Origin: Contendibacter sp031732755
GTDB taxonomy: Bacteria; Pseudomonadota; Gammaproteobacteria; Competibacterales; Competibacteraceae
DNA length: 64,000 bases
NCBI GenBank assembly: GCA_031732755.1
Contig: JAVMKI010000051.1
Location: forward strand, 47,971 to 111,970
Direction of reading: 5' to 3'
In this document: piece by piece, positions 34,749-43,534 of the stretch
How positions within the stretch are numbered: the first letter of the stretch is position 1
How the letters are laid out: each line of letters begins with the position of its first letter
The notes under the pieces: model-generated
The model's input: only the letters and a program-made list of their open reading frames with translations
Told to the model about the DNA's origin: nothing
Database searches by the model: none
Position numbers and translations under genes: made by a program

Positions 34749-35405
34749 ATGTCCATTCGTCACTCCGGTAAACCGCTTCTCGCCGCTGTCTTGGCCAGCT
34801 CGTTATTGTCCGGTTGCGCCGGCATGAATGATCAGCAAACCACCGTCGCCCAGGGCGCGGGGATCGGCGCGCTGCTCGGCGCCGGTCTCGGCTACGCCAT
34901 TACCGGCGACAGTCGCGGAGCCTTGATCGGCGCGGCGGCGGGTGGTTTGGCCGGTGTCGCGGTCGGTAGTTCCATCGCCGAGCGCAAAGCCCAGTATGCC
35001 AAGGAAGAAGACTTCCTGATCGCTGAAATTCAGCGTAATCAGGAATTTATTCGCGAGGCCGACGCCGAGAATCGCCAGCTCTACGCGGAAATCGCCCGGC
35101 TGGATCGCGAGTCGCGGCGACTGGCGCGGGAATACCGGGCGGGCAAGGCCTCCCGCGATGCCTTGGTCCAGCAACGGAACAGCTTGGAAAAACAGTTGGC
35201 CAAGGCCAAACAGATCAATTCGTTGACCGAAAAACAACTGGCCGACGCCAACGCGGTCTATAGCGAAAGCAAGCAAAAACGCGGCGCCCAGGATCAATAC
35301 ACCCGGAAACTGGAATCCAACGTGGTCCAGTTGAAGGAAACCCAACAGAAATCCACTCAGAACGTGGCTAGCTTGCAAAAGATGTACGACAGCATGTCCA
35401 TTTAG
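34749..35405 (+). CDS. Glycine-zipper lipoprotein with coiled coil
   Basis: 218 residues from ATG 34749, preceded by CAGGAG. A lipobox (LASSLLSGC) predicts a lipid-anchored Cys. The following region QGAGIGALLGAGLGYAITGDSRGALIGAAAGGLAGVAVG is a glycine-zipper (OmpA-like motif YMGG family). From about residue 75 to the end the protein is a long coiled coil rich in Arg/Glu/Gln. Likely in the outer membrane or periplasm. It is the first of four same-strand genes. Confidence 0.8.
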   Translation: MSIRHSGKPLLAAVLASSLLSGCAGMNDQQTTVAQGAGIGALLGAGLGYAITGDSRGALIGAAAGGLAGVAVGSSIAERKAQYAKEEDFLIAEIQRNQEFIREADAENRQLYAEIARLDRESRRLAREYRAGKASRDALVQQRNSLEKQLAKAKQINSLTEKQLADANAVYSESKQKRGAQDQYTRKLESNVVQLKETQQKSTQNVASLQKMYDSMSI

Positions 35406-35486
35406 CGTTGGGCCCAAACCGCAAGCGGCATCGGCCTCTGGCCGGTTTGAGCCGGCTCCACTTGACCATTCAAGAGGTTTGCAACG

Positions 35487-35987
35487 ATGTGGAATTCACG
35501 ACTGGCCAGCGGCGTTCTCAGTGCGCTCATCCTGGGCGGTTGTACCGCCGATCCAACCAATGACCCCCGGTCTGGTGGCTTCTTCGGCGGCGTGCATGGA
35601 CTGGCGGCCGGCGACTACGAGATGCGCCAGCAAGCTCTGCAAGGCCAGCGCGACGACAGCCTGAATCAGCTTCGCGCCCTGCGCGAGGAAGGCGCGGCGC
35701 TGGAAACCGAGCGGCAAATGAAAGCGAGCGAGGTCGCCGCGCAGCGCCGCCAGTTGACCGCGCTCAAAGCCCGTAATCGCGCGCTGGCTGGACGCATCAA
35801 CCAATTGCAACGTTCCAAGGCCGCCACCGAGCAGCGCACCGCCGAACTGCGCCGTAAACAGCAGCAATTGACCAGCGACATCGATACGTTCGAGACCCAG
35901 CTCGAACGGGGCCAGCTTAGCGCGGCGCAGGCCGATGCCAAGCGCCTTAGCCTGGAGCGGCAGTACGACGCCATCAAGGATCTGTGA
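35487..35987 (+). CDS. Coiled-coil lipoprotein
   Basis: 166 residues. A signal sequence ends in a lipobox (SALILGGC at about residues 12-19). After a Gly-rich stretch, residues 45-160 are a nearly continuous coiled coil (EEGAALETERQMKASEVAAQRRQL and similar). No family recognised. It follows the glycine-zipper lipoprotein gene by 81 bp and precedes the TPR gene by 3 bp, so it is part of the same unit. Confidence 0.75.
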   Translation: MWNSRLASGVLSALILGGCTADPTNDPRSGGFFGGVHGLAAGDYEMRQQALQGQRDDSLNQLRALREEGAALETERQMKASEVAAQRRQLTALKARNRALAGRINQLQRSKAATEQRTAELRRKQQQLTSDIDTFETQLERGQLSAAQADAKRLSLERQYDAIKDL

Positions 35988-35990
35988 AGC

Positions 35991-36698
35991 GTGGCGCGCA
36001 GGAGGAGCGGCGTTCTTTTACGAGCGGTCCTGCTACTGGCGGCGTGGTGCGCCGCAGTGTCGGCGTTGGCCCAGGATAGCGAACGAAGCCGCTATTACAT
36101 CCAGCAAATGATCGATCTGGCGGCTACCCACGACGAGACCGGGGTGACCACGATGCAACGGATGCTGGAGCAGGAGCCAAGACCCACGCCGCGCGATCCA
36201 GCGGCGGCGCGCGAAGCGTTGCAACGCGGCCAGGCCGCGCTGCGGGCCGCTGATCTGAACGCGGCGCTCATCGCGTTTCAGCAGGCCAGTCACAACGATC
36301 CCAGCAACATCGACGCTGTCAATCATCTGGGGCTGGTCGAGCGCAAGCTGGGTCGGTTCCCAGACGCGGAACGCGATCTCCAACGAGCGCTGGCCCTGGA
36401 ACCCACCCGAGCGAGCGCCTGGTTCCAACTCGCCCAGGTTTACGGCCTCAGCGAGGATCGCCAACGCGCGCGCGGCGCGCTAGCCAATACCTACCGTTTC
36501 GCCCAAAACCCGATGCGCGCCGAGGAAATTCTGCGCAACATCGCCGAAAGCGAGACATCCGACACCCTGCGCACCGCCGCCCTGGAAACCTTGCGCCTGT
36601 ATCAGTTGCCGGTGGAGGCAGCCATCGTGCCGCCGTTGCCCGCCAACCCCGGCATCGTGCCATTGGAAACCGCGCCGGGTTCCGGCCCAAAGCCATGA
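35991..36698 (+). CDS. Exported TPR protein
   Basis: 235 residues from GTG 35991. A signal peptide (VLLRAVLLLAAWCAAVSALAQ) precedes SRYYIQQMIDLAATHDETGVTTMQ. Two to three tetratricopeptide repeats follow (ALQRGQAALRAADLNAALIAFQQASHNDP, AVNHLGLVERKLGRFPDAERDLQRALALEP, AWFQLAQVYGLSEDRQRARGAL). The downstream gene repeats the YYIQQM opening and TPR layout, so the pair arose by duplication. Its stop overlaps the next start by four bases. Confidence 0.8.
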   Translation: MARRRSGVLLRAVLLLAAWCAAVSALAQDSERSRYYIQQMIDLAATHDETGVTTMQRMLEQEPRPTPRDPAAAREALQRGQAALRAADLNAALIAFQQASHNDPSNIDAVNHLGLVERKLGRFPDAERDLQRALALEPTRASAWFQLAQVYGLSEDRQRARGALANTYRFAQNPMRAEEILRNIAESETSDTLRTAALETLRLYQLPVEAAIVPPLPANPGIVPLETAPGSGPKP

Positions 36699-38122
36699 TC
36701 CACCCTTTCGCGCCGTTGATACTGTTGGTGTTGCTGGTTGGCCCGCTGTCCGCCAACGCTGGCCAGTATGAGACCCTCGATTACTACATCCAGCAGATGA
36801 TCCTCCAGGCGGACGCCAACGATGAGGCTGGCGTACAAACCTTCCGCGAGCAACTGGACAATCTGCGCCGGCCCGAAGCCGGCGACGCGGCCCAGGCCCG
36901 GCCACTGCTCCAGCAGGGCCAGGAATACCTGAATCACGACCAACTTAAGGAAGCGCTCTCGGCGTTTCGCCAAGCCTTCATCAACGATCCCGCCGATGCC
37001 GAAATTGCCGGCCAACTTGGGCTGACCTATCTGCGGTTACACCGTTTGAAGGAAGCGGAGCGCCTGTTGGTCTACACCTTGACCTTGGCGCCGGCTCGGT
37101 CCATTGCCTGGCTGCATCTGGGACAGGTATATGGTCAGAGCGGCGACGCCGCCCGAGCCGCCGGCGCGTTCGCCAACGCCTACCGTTTTGCCTCGGATCG
37201 GCCACGGCTGGCCGAGCAATTGCGGCAACTGGCTACGGCCGATGCCGCCGATGCGGTTCGCGCGGGCGCTCGGCGCGCGTTGCAACCGCTACAACACCTC
37301 CCCACGCCCGTCGCCAAACCGGCGCCCGCCACCGACCTGCCCCTACCCGCCGCGCCCGCGCCGGTTCCAAACCGACCAGCGGCAGCCAGCCCCACCTCCA
37401 GCGCCCCGCCCGCCAGCGGTGTTCCGCCCGATTCACCACGGCGGGGTCCGCCTAACCCGGCGAATCCCCCAGACGTTGCGCCTACCGCCAGTTCGCGCTC
37501 CATGCCGGTCGCGGCGGGCGATAATCCAGGACAGCAGATTTACCGGAGCAGCCTGCCGCGCACCTGCCTGATCGTCACCTTTCGCAACAGCAAAACCGCC
37601 AGCCTGGGCAGTGGTCTGCTGGTCTCGTCCGATGGATTGGTCATCACCAACCGCCATGTCATCGAGAACGCCGACAATCTGGCGGTCAAATGTGGGGGGC
37701 GCGAGTCGGTCGCCCGCGTCAGCCAGCGCGGCAAGGAACCGGACTTGGCGCTGTTGACGACCACCCTGAAGCGCGTGGACAGTTTCGTGCTCAACGACGC
37801 CTACAGCCCGGACCTGATCGGGCTGGAGGTGTTCGTGATCGGTAATCCCTACGGGCTGGAGGGCACCTTCTCCACCGGCGTGATCAGCGGACTGCGCGAG
37901 ATCGACGGCGTCCGCTACCTCCAAATTTCCGCGCCGATCAGTCCGGGCAACAGCGGCGGGCCGGTCATCCTGCGGGATGGCAGCGTGATTGGCATTGCCA
38001 CCATGGGCCTCAAGAAAGGCCAGAACCTCAACTTCGCCATCGCCGCCGCCGAATTGATTCGCTCCGAGCTGTTCGATCCCACCCGGATGAAAACAAACGC
38101 GGCGCGGGACAAGAACCCATGA
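36695..38122 (+). CDS. Exported TPR-trypsin fusion protease
   Basis: 475 residues. A signal peptide ends near residue 22, then YYIQQM and TPR units (about 70-200) paralogous to the preceding protein. A Pro/Ala-rich linker (200-280) joins a trypsin-like domain with catalytic triad His321 in ITNRHVIE, Asp350 in EPDLALL, and Ser420 in SPGNSGGP, as in DegP-like S1C proteases but without a PDZ domain. It is predicted to act in the periplasm. Its last gene position in the unit, opposite the caspase-like protease across a short distance, suggests a linked proteolytic function. Confidence 0.87.
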   Translation: MIHPFAPLILLVLLVGPLSANAGQYETLDYYIQQMILQADANDEAGVQTFREQLDNLRRPEAGDAAQARPLLQQGQEYLNHDQLKEALSAFRQAFINDPADAEIAGQLGLTYLRLHRLKEAERLLVYTLTLAPARSIAWLHLGQVYGQSGDAARAAGAFANAYRFASDRPRLAEQLRQLATADAADAVRAGARRALQPLQHLPTPVAKPAPATDLPLPAAPAPVPNRPAAASPTSSAPPASGVPPDSPRRGPPNPANPPDVAPTASSRSMPVAAGDNPGQQIYRSSLPRTCLIVTFRNSKTASLGSGLLVSSDGLVITNRHVIENADNLAVKCGGRESVARVSQRGKEPDLALLTTTLKRVDSFVLNDAYSPDLIGLEVFVIGNPYGLEGTFSTGVISGLREIDGVRYLQISAPISPGNSGGPVILRDGSVIGIATMGLKKGQNLNFAIAAAELIRSELFDPTRMKTNAARDKNP

Positions 38123-38149
38123 TTGCGTGGAGGCACGGACGAACGCCGG

Positions 38150-39073
38150 TCAGCGCAGCGCGGCGGTCAGCCGCGCATCTTGACTCCTCCGCAGTTCTTC
38201 GATCAAAGCATCCTTCTCGGCCCAAAGCTGGTTGATCCAGTGCTGGATCGCCGCGCGGAATTCAGGATCGTTGCGATAGTCGCCGCCGAGCAATGCCATG
38301 GGAATCGGCAGCGCCCGAACCCGGACGATCACCCGGCGGATGCGGCCCATCAGCAAATCCCCAAAGGTGCGGGAGCCGTCGGGGTAGAGCAGCGTCACGT
38401 CCAGCAGGGTGCGCAACCGGTCGGGCAGCGCTTCCAGGGTAAACGCCAGCCCGCCGACCTTGGGGCGCAGTAGATGGCGATAGGGGGATTGCTGGCGGGC
38501 GTGCTTGTCGGGGCGAAAGCGAGTGCCCTCCAGGAAATTGAGGATGGTGGTCGGCGTATTGCGGAACCGTTCGCACATCCGGCGGGTGGTTTCCCAATCC
38601 TGGTCGCGCGCTTCGGGATGCTGAGCCAGATAAGCCGCCGAATGTCGTTTCATGAACGGGAAATCCAGCGCCCACCAAGCTCCACCCAGCACCGGGATCC
38701 AGATCAGTGGTTGCTTGATGAAGAACTTCAGAAACGGGATACGGTGGTTGAACGCCCGCTGCAACACCACGATGTCCACCCAGGATTGATGGTTGGAGCC
38801 CACCAGATACCACTCGTCGGGCCGCAACCCCTCCAAGCCCGCCAAATCCCACTCGATACGCTGGGTCAGATCGATGATGAGGTTGTTGCAGTCGATCCAG
38901 GCGGCGGCGATGCGCGTCAGCAGGCGCGCGTGACACTCCCGCCAGCGCGGCTGAGGGATGATCAATTTCAGGACAAGTACGAGGTAGAGGGGCGTGCACC
39001 AAAACAGGGTGTTGAGAACAAACAACAGAAAGGCCAGGGTCCCGCGAACGGGGGCAGGGAGAAAGGCGAGCAT
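38150..39073 (-). CDS. PlsC-like acyltransferase (YihG-type)
   Basis: 307 residues. An N-terminal hydrophobic segment (TLAFLLFVLNTLFWCTPLYLVLVLKLII) anchors the protein in the inner membrane. The acyltransferase motifs are SNHQSWVDIVVLQ (H-X4-D type), PFMKR, FLEGTRFRPDK and a VTLLYPDG segment, typical of lysophospholipid acyltransferases of the YihG/YihG-like group. The NUDIX gene lies 14 bp upstream on the same strand. Confidence 0.88.
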   Translation of the reverse strand: MLAFLPAPVRGTLAFLLFVLNTLFWCTPLYLVLVLKLIIPQPRWRECHARLLTRIAAAWIDCNNLIIDLTQRIEWDLAGLEGLRPDEWYLVGSNHQSWVDIVVLQRAFNHRIPFLKFFIKQPLIWIPVLGGAWWALDFPFMKRHSAAYLAQHPEARDQDWETTRRMCERFRNTPTTILNFLEGTRFRPDKHARQQSPYRHLLRPKVGGLAFTLEALPDRLRTLLDVTLLYPDGSRTFGDLLMGRIRRVIVRVRALPIPMALLGGDYRNDPEFRAAIQHWINQLWAEKDALIEELRRSQDARLTAALR

Positions 39074-39087
39074 GGGAATATGGCCCG

Positions 39088-39639
39088 TCAGGGGTTGGGG
39101 GGTTGGTCGGCTAGCCAGGCGCGGACAGCGGCATGGCTTTCCATGGGTTCCGAAGGCTGGCCGCGCCGCGCCAACCAGTCGCGGACGGCGGGGCCAGTAC
39201 CCAGACTCCAGGGTTTCAACCGTTCGATCGGCACCTGCCTGAAATCGGCCAGTTCGTCGCCCAGTGTGATTTTACCCCGCGCTGGGACGTGATAAGCCAG
39301 AATCAATTGGTTCATCTCGAAAAAGGCGTAGTTGCCGATGAAATGAGCGGCGACGGCGTCCAGGCCCAACTCTTCCCGCACTTCGCGCCGGATAGCTTCA
39401 TCCGGCGTTTCCCCCTTTTCCAGAAAACCGGTGATCAGGCCGTACATTTTCTCCGGCCAGCTTTTGTTGCGGGCCAGGATGATCGTTCCGTCGAATTCGA
39501 CGATGGCGGCGACCACCGGCACGGGATTGTCCCAGTGGACATAACCGCAGTCGGCGGCACCGCAGCGTTGTCGGGGACGGTCACTGACGATGGCGAGTTG
39601 GAGTGGTTGGCCGCATCGTGGGCAGAAATGGACTGGCAT
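39088..39639 (-). CDS. NUDIX hydrolase with N-terminal zinc ribbon
   Basis: 183 residues. A Cys4 zinc ribbon (FCPRCGQPL and QRCGAADCGY) precedes the NUDIX domain, whose box GFLEKGETPDEAIRREVREELG matches GX5EX7REUXEEXGU. The layout is like NudC-type NADH pyrophosphatases, but the family's SQPWPFPXS motif is absent, so the substrate is open. It is divergent from argF. Confidence 0.88.
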   Translation of the reverse strand: MPVHFCPRCGQPLQLAIVSDRPRQRCGAADCGYVHWDNPVPVVAAIVEFDGTIILARNKSWPEKMYGLITGFLEKGETPDEAIRREVREELGLDAVAAHFIGNYAFFEMNQLILAYHVPARGKITLGDELADFRQVPIERLKPWSLGTGPAVRDWLARRGQPSEPMESHAAVRAWLADQPPNP

Positions 39640-39792
39640 CGTGGAGAGTTCCGAGGCAGGAGGCGCGTCGTGGCGGGCGAAACTTCGGCTTGTACGGACT
39701 TGTTGGAAAAATTAACCTATACTTTTTTTTGTGCGGCAGCTCGATTGATGCTGCCGTTTTGGTTTTGGCGAACGGCTTGCGGACTAATTTTA

Positions 39793-40713
39793 ATGAAACC
39801 ACGCCATTTTCTCAGCCTGTTCGATTTGACGCCCGCCGAATTGCAGCGCGTGCTGCGGCGCGCCAGCGCGTTGAAAGCCTTGCACCGGCGCGGGGAGCGC
39901 CATACCCCGTTTCCGGGGAAAATACTGGCCATGATCTTTGAAAAGGCCTCCACCCGCACCCGGGTTTCCTTCGAGGCCGGCATGGCGCAACTGGGTGGCA
40001 GCGCTATCTTTCTGGCGCCGCAGGATACCCAGTTAGGTCGGGGCGAGCCCATCGAGGACACCGCGCGGGTGCTGTCGAGCATGGTGGACCTGGTGATGAT
40101 TCGTACCTTCGAGCACGCCAGGGTGGAGCGCTTCGCCGCGCATTCGACGGTTCCGGTCATCAACGGTTTGACCGATTACAACCATCCCTGTCAGTTGCTG
40201 GCCGATCTTCAGACCTTCAGCGAGCATTGCGGCGACATTCGTGGCCGCACCGTGGCCTGGATCGGCGATGGCAACAACATGTGCAACAGTTATCTCAAGG
40301 CCGCCATTCAATGCGACTTCGCGTTGCGGATCGCCGTGGCGCCAGGCTACGAGCCGAACGCGGAACTGCTCAAACAGGCCGCGGGCCGCGTCATCCTGTT
40401 GCGCGATCCGTTGGCCGCCGCCAGTGGCGCCGATCTGGTCGCCACCGACGTGTGGTCGAGCATGGGCAAGGAAGACCAGCAACAGCGGCGGGCGCGGGAT
40501 TTCGCCGGTTATCAGGTCACCGCCGAGGTGATGGCCCAGGCCAAGCCCGATGCCATCTTTCTCCACTGCTTGCCGGCGCACCGGGGCGAGGAAGTCAGCG
40601 CCGAGGTGATCGATGGGCCACAAAGCCGGGTTTGGGACGAAGCCGAGAATCGCCTGCATGTCCAGAAGGCGCTCATGGAGTTCCTCCTGCTCGGCGAGGC
40701 CGCGCCGTCATAA
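39793..40713 (+). CDS. argF: Ornithine carbamoyltransferase
   Basis: 306 residues, typical length. Condenses ornithine with carbamoyl phosphate to citrulline in arginine synthesis. The carbamoyl phosphate motif EKASTRTRVSFE, GLTDYNHPCQLLADLQTF, and the ornithine-binding HCLPAHRGEEVSAEV are all intact. ATG 39793 follows an AT-rich leader. It stands ahead of the rnf genes by 209 bp and is probably transcribed separately. Confidence 0.97.
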   Translation: MKPRHFLSLFDLTPAELQRVLRRASALKALHRRGERHTPFPGKILAMIFEKASTRTRVSFEAGMAQLGGSAIFLAPQDTQLGRGEPIEDTARVLSSMVDLVMIRTFEHARVERFAAHSTVPVINGLTDYNHPCQLLADLQTFSEHCGDIRGRTVAWIGDGNNMCNSYLKAAIQCDFALRIAVAPGYEPNAELLKQAAGRVILLRDPLAAASGADLVATDVWSSMGKEDQQQRRARDFAGYQVTAEVMAQAKPDAIFLHCLPAHRGEEVSAEVIDGPQSRVWDEAENRLHVQKALMEFLLLGEAAPS

Positions 40714-40763
40714 TCCTCCCGCGCGCGCCGACGGTCTGGCGGGGGCGCGGGCGCATCTGATAA

Positions 40764-40779
40764 ATTAGCGATTGCTAAT
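40764..40779. promoter_or_regulatory. Palindrome upstream of rnfA
   Basis: ATTAGC-GATT-GCTAAT is a perfect 6-bp inverted repeat with a 4-nt centre, inside a longer imperfect dyad (GATAAATTAGC and TGCTAATTGTC). It lies 144 bp before rnfA, and 50 bp after argF. It may be a regulator site or a weak hairpin; no specific regulator is assigned. Confidence 0.35.
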
Positions 40780-40922
40780 TGTCATTGCTTCCCGTGGTAT
40801 CGTGCCTTCACCCTGTCAGCCTCCGCCGCTTGCGGTTTTTCCGGTTGGCGTCCACCGTTGGAACCGTTCGGTTCGCCCTCATTCGCATGCCCGAGCCGGG
40901 CCGCCCGGGAGCGTCGCCCATT

Positions 40923-41504
40923 ATGAAAGAATATGCCCTGATTCTGCTCAGCACGATTCTGGTCAACAACTACGTTCTGGTGAAATTCCTGGGCTTGTGT
41001 CCATTCATGGGGGTTTCCCGCAAACTGGAAACCGCCATGGGCATGGGGCTGGCAACCACCTTCGTGCTCACCCTGTCGTCCATCTGCGCCTATCTGACCG
41101 ATCACTACCTGCTGATCCCGCTGGGGCTGGAATACCTGCGCACCATCGCCTTCATCCTCGTCATCGCCGTGGTGGTGCAGTTCACCGAGATGGTCGTCCA
41201 TAAAACCAGCCCGGTGTTGTATCAGGCTCTGGGGATTTATCTGCCGCTGATCACCACCAATTGCGCGGTGCTGGCGGCGGCGCTGCTGAACGTGCAGGAA
41301 CGGCACGACTTCCTCGCGTCCGCGCTGTACGGCTTTGGCGCGGCGGTCGGATTTTCGCTGGTGATGGTGCTGTTCGCCGCCATGCGCGAGCGGATCGTGG
41401 CGGCGGATGTCCCCGCGCATTTTCGCGGGCCGGCCATCACCCTGATTACGGCCGGTCTGATGTCGCTGGCGTTTATGGGCTTTTCCGGTCTGGTTAGAGG
41501 TTGA
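40923..41504 (+). CDS. rnfA: Rnf electron transport complex subunit A
   Basis: 193 residues from ATG 40923. RnfA is an integral membrane subunit of the Rnf complex, which couples ferredoxin and NAD oxidoreduction to ion movement. It has six hydrophobic helices. YALILLSTILVNNYVLVKFLGLCPFMGVS and YLPLITTNCAVLAAALL are its conserved half-sites, carrying Cys residues (LGLCPF and TNCAV) that bind a buried [2Fe-2S] cluster in solved homologues. It is the first of six tightly packed genes; rnfB follows after 5 bp. Confidence 0.96.
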   Translation: MKEYALILLSTILVNNYVLVKFLGLCPFMGVSRKLETAMGMGLATTFVLTLSSICAYLTDHYLLIPLGLEYLRTIAFILVIAVVVQFTEMVVHKTSPVLYQALGIYLPLITTNCAVLAAALLNVQERHDFLASALYGFGAAVGFSLVMVLFAAMRERIVAADVPAHFRGPAITLITAGLMSLAFMGFSGLVRG

Positions 41505-41509
41505 AACTC

Positions 41510-42061
41510 ATGGTTATCGCTATTCTTGCGCTGAGCGCGCTGGCGGGCGCGTCGGGTCTGTTGCTGGGGTTCGCCGCGATTCGCTTCAAGGTCGAGGGCA
41601 ATCCCATGGCCGAGCAAATCGATGCCATCCTGCCGCAGACCCAGTGCGGCCAATGCGGCTATGTCGGCTGCCGGTCCTACGCCGAGGCTATCGCCGCTGG
41701 CGAGGCCGAGATCGATCTGTGTCCGCCGGGCGGCGCGAACAGCGTCGTGGCCCTGGCCGATCTGTTGGGCCGCGACCCGCCACCGCGCAACGCCGCCGAC
41801 GGCGTGGAACAGCCGAAAATGGTCGCGGTCATCGACGAGCAACGTTGCATCGGCTGCACGCTCTGCATCCAGGCTTGCCCGGTGGACGCCATTCTCGGCG
41901 CGGCCAAGCACATGCACACGGTGATTGCCCGCGAATGCACCGGCTGCGAACTGTGCGTGGCGCCTTGCCCGGTGGATTGCATCCAAATGACGCCGGTCGC
42001 GGAAACCATCATGACCTGGAAATGGGCCTATCCCGGCGCTGCTGTCCGGGTCGCCGCATGA
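41510..42061 (+). CDS. rnfB: Rnf electron transport complex subunit B
   Basis: 183 residues from ATG 41510. An N-terminal membrane helix (VIAILALSALAGASGLLLGFAAI) is followed by a 4Fe-4S segment QTQCGQCGYVGCRSYAEAI. Two ferredoxin-type clusters come next: CIGCTLCIQACPVDAI and CTGCELCVAPCPVDCI. RnfB passes electrons between ferredoxin and the membrane part of the complex. The stop overlaps the rnfC start (ATGA). Confidence 0.96.
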   Translation: MVIAILALSALAGASGLLLGFAAIRFKVEGNPMAEQIDAILPQTQCGQCGYVGCRSYAEAIAAGEAEIDLCPPGGANSVVALADLLGRDPPPRNAADGVEQPKMVAVIDEQRCIGCTLCIQACPVDAILGAAKHMHTVIARECTGCELCVAPCPVDCIQMTPVAETIMTWKWAYPGAAVRVAA

Positions 42062-43530
42062 GCCGGCTGTTTCCATTTCATGGTGGAGTCAAGACCGTCC
42101 GCCATAAAACCGAGTCCAACCAGCAACCCATCGCGCCCGGCGTATTGCCGGGGCGACTGGTGGTGCCATTACACCAGCATGTTGGAGCGTCCGCCAAACC
42201 CATGGTCCAAGCTGGCGACCGGGTATTGAAGGGCCAACGGATCGGTCAGGCCGAGGGTTACATCAGCGCCGCCATCCATGCGCCAACTTCTGGAGTTGTG
42301 ACGGCGGTGGATCTGCAACCGGTCCCGCATCCATCCGGTTTGTCGGATTTGTGCGTAACGATCGAAGCCGATGGCGAAGACCGCTGGCTCGACCGAGAGC
42401 CCGTGGATTACCGCCGGCTGCATCCCAGCGATCTACGCAATCTGGTTCGCCATGCTGGCGTGGTCGGTTTGGGGGGAGCGGTGTTTCCCAGCGCGGTCAA
42501 GATGAATCTGAGCGGCCATTGCGAGCGACTGGAGCAACTGATTCTTAACGGCGCGGAATGCGAGCCGTGGATGACGTGCGACGACGTGATCATGCGCGAG
42601 CGAGCGGCGGAGATCGTGGCCGGCATTCACATTCTGGCCCATCTACTGGAACCGCGCGAGGTGCTTGTTGGCATCGAGGACGATAAGCCGGAAGCGATCG
42701 CGGCCATGACCGCTGCCTGCGCCGGCACCGATTATCAGGTCCGACCGGTACCAACCTGTTACCCCAGCGGTGGGGCCAAGCAGCTCACCAAGCTGCTCAC
42801 TGGCAAGGAAGCGCCTCCCAAGGGGCGTTCCACCGACATCGGCGTACAGTGTTTTAACGTCGCTACCGCCTACACGATTCATCGCGCCATCAATTTTGGA
42901 GAACCGGTGATTTCTCGCGTCGTCACCGTGACTGGCCATGTTAACCGGCCGCAAAACATTGATGCGCTGCTGGGAACCTCGTTCGCGGACCTGATCTCCC
43001 AATGCGGCGGTTATCGGGATGGGGTCGAGCGGCTGATCATGGGTGGACCGATGATGGGTTTCGCCCTGCACAGCGATGCCGTGCCGGTGACCAAGGCCAC
43101 CAACTGCATTCTCGTCGGCGGCGCTGAACAACTGACGCCGGAACAGCCGGTCATGCCCTGCATCCGCTGCGGGGCGTGCGTGGACGCCTGCCCAGCCAAC
43201 CTGCTGCCGCAACAGTTGTATTGGTTCGCCCGCGCCAAGGAGTTCGACAAGGCGCGCGATCATCATGTGTTCGGTTGCATCGAATGCGGTTGTTGCAGTT
43301 ATGTCTGTCCCAGCCATATCCCGCTGGTGCAATACTACCGCTACGCCAAGAACGAAATCTGGGCGCGGGAAAAGGAAAGGGAGAAAGCCGAATTGGCCCG
43401 GCAACGGCATCAAGCTCGCCAGGAGCGGCTGGAGCGCGAGAAGCAGGAGCGGGAAGCCAAGCTGCGCCAGAAGGCGCCACCGCGCGCCGTGGCCGAAACC
43501 GGGGCCGAACCCACTGGACGGGAAGGGTAG
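42058..43530 (+). CDS. rnfC: Rnf electron transport complex subunit C
   Basis: 490 residues from ATG 42058. RnfC is the peripheral NADH-binding subunit with FMN. The order is an N-terminal barrel-sandwich region (FHGGVKTVRHKTESNQQPI), a flavin/NAD Rossmann region with GLGGAVFPSAVKM and LNGAECEPWMTCDD, and SLBB region. Two cluster motifs, CIRCGACVDACPANL and CIECGCCSYVCPSHIP, follow. The C-terminus is a charged helix rich in Lys, Arg and Glu, as in other gammaproteobacterial RnfC proteins though shorter than E. coli RsxC. Confidence 0.96.
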   Translation: MSRLFPFHGGVKTVRHKTESNQQPIAPGVLPGRLVVPLHQHVGASAKPMVQAGDRVLKGQRIGQAEGYISAAIHAPTSGVVTAVDLQPVPHPSGLSDLCVTIEADGEDRWLDREPVDYRRLHPSDLRNLVRHAGVVGLGGAVFPSAVKMNLSGHCERLEQLILNGAECEPWMTCDDVIMRERAAEIVAGIHILAHLLEPREVLVGIEDDKPEAIAAMTAACAGTDYQVRPVPTCYPSGGAKQLTKLLTGKEAPPKGRSTDIGVQCFNVATAYTIHRAINFGEPVISRVVTVTGHVNRPQNIDALLGTSFADLISQCGGYRDGVERLIMGGPMMGFALHSDAVPVTKATNCILVGGAEQLTPEQPVMPCIRCGACVDACPANLLPQQLYWFARAKEFDKARDHHVFGCIECGCCSYVCPSHIPLVQYYRYAKNEIWAREKEREKAELARQRHQARQERLEREKQEREAKLRQKAPPRAVAETGAEPTGREG

Positions 43531-43534
43531 GGCG

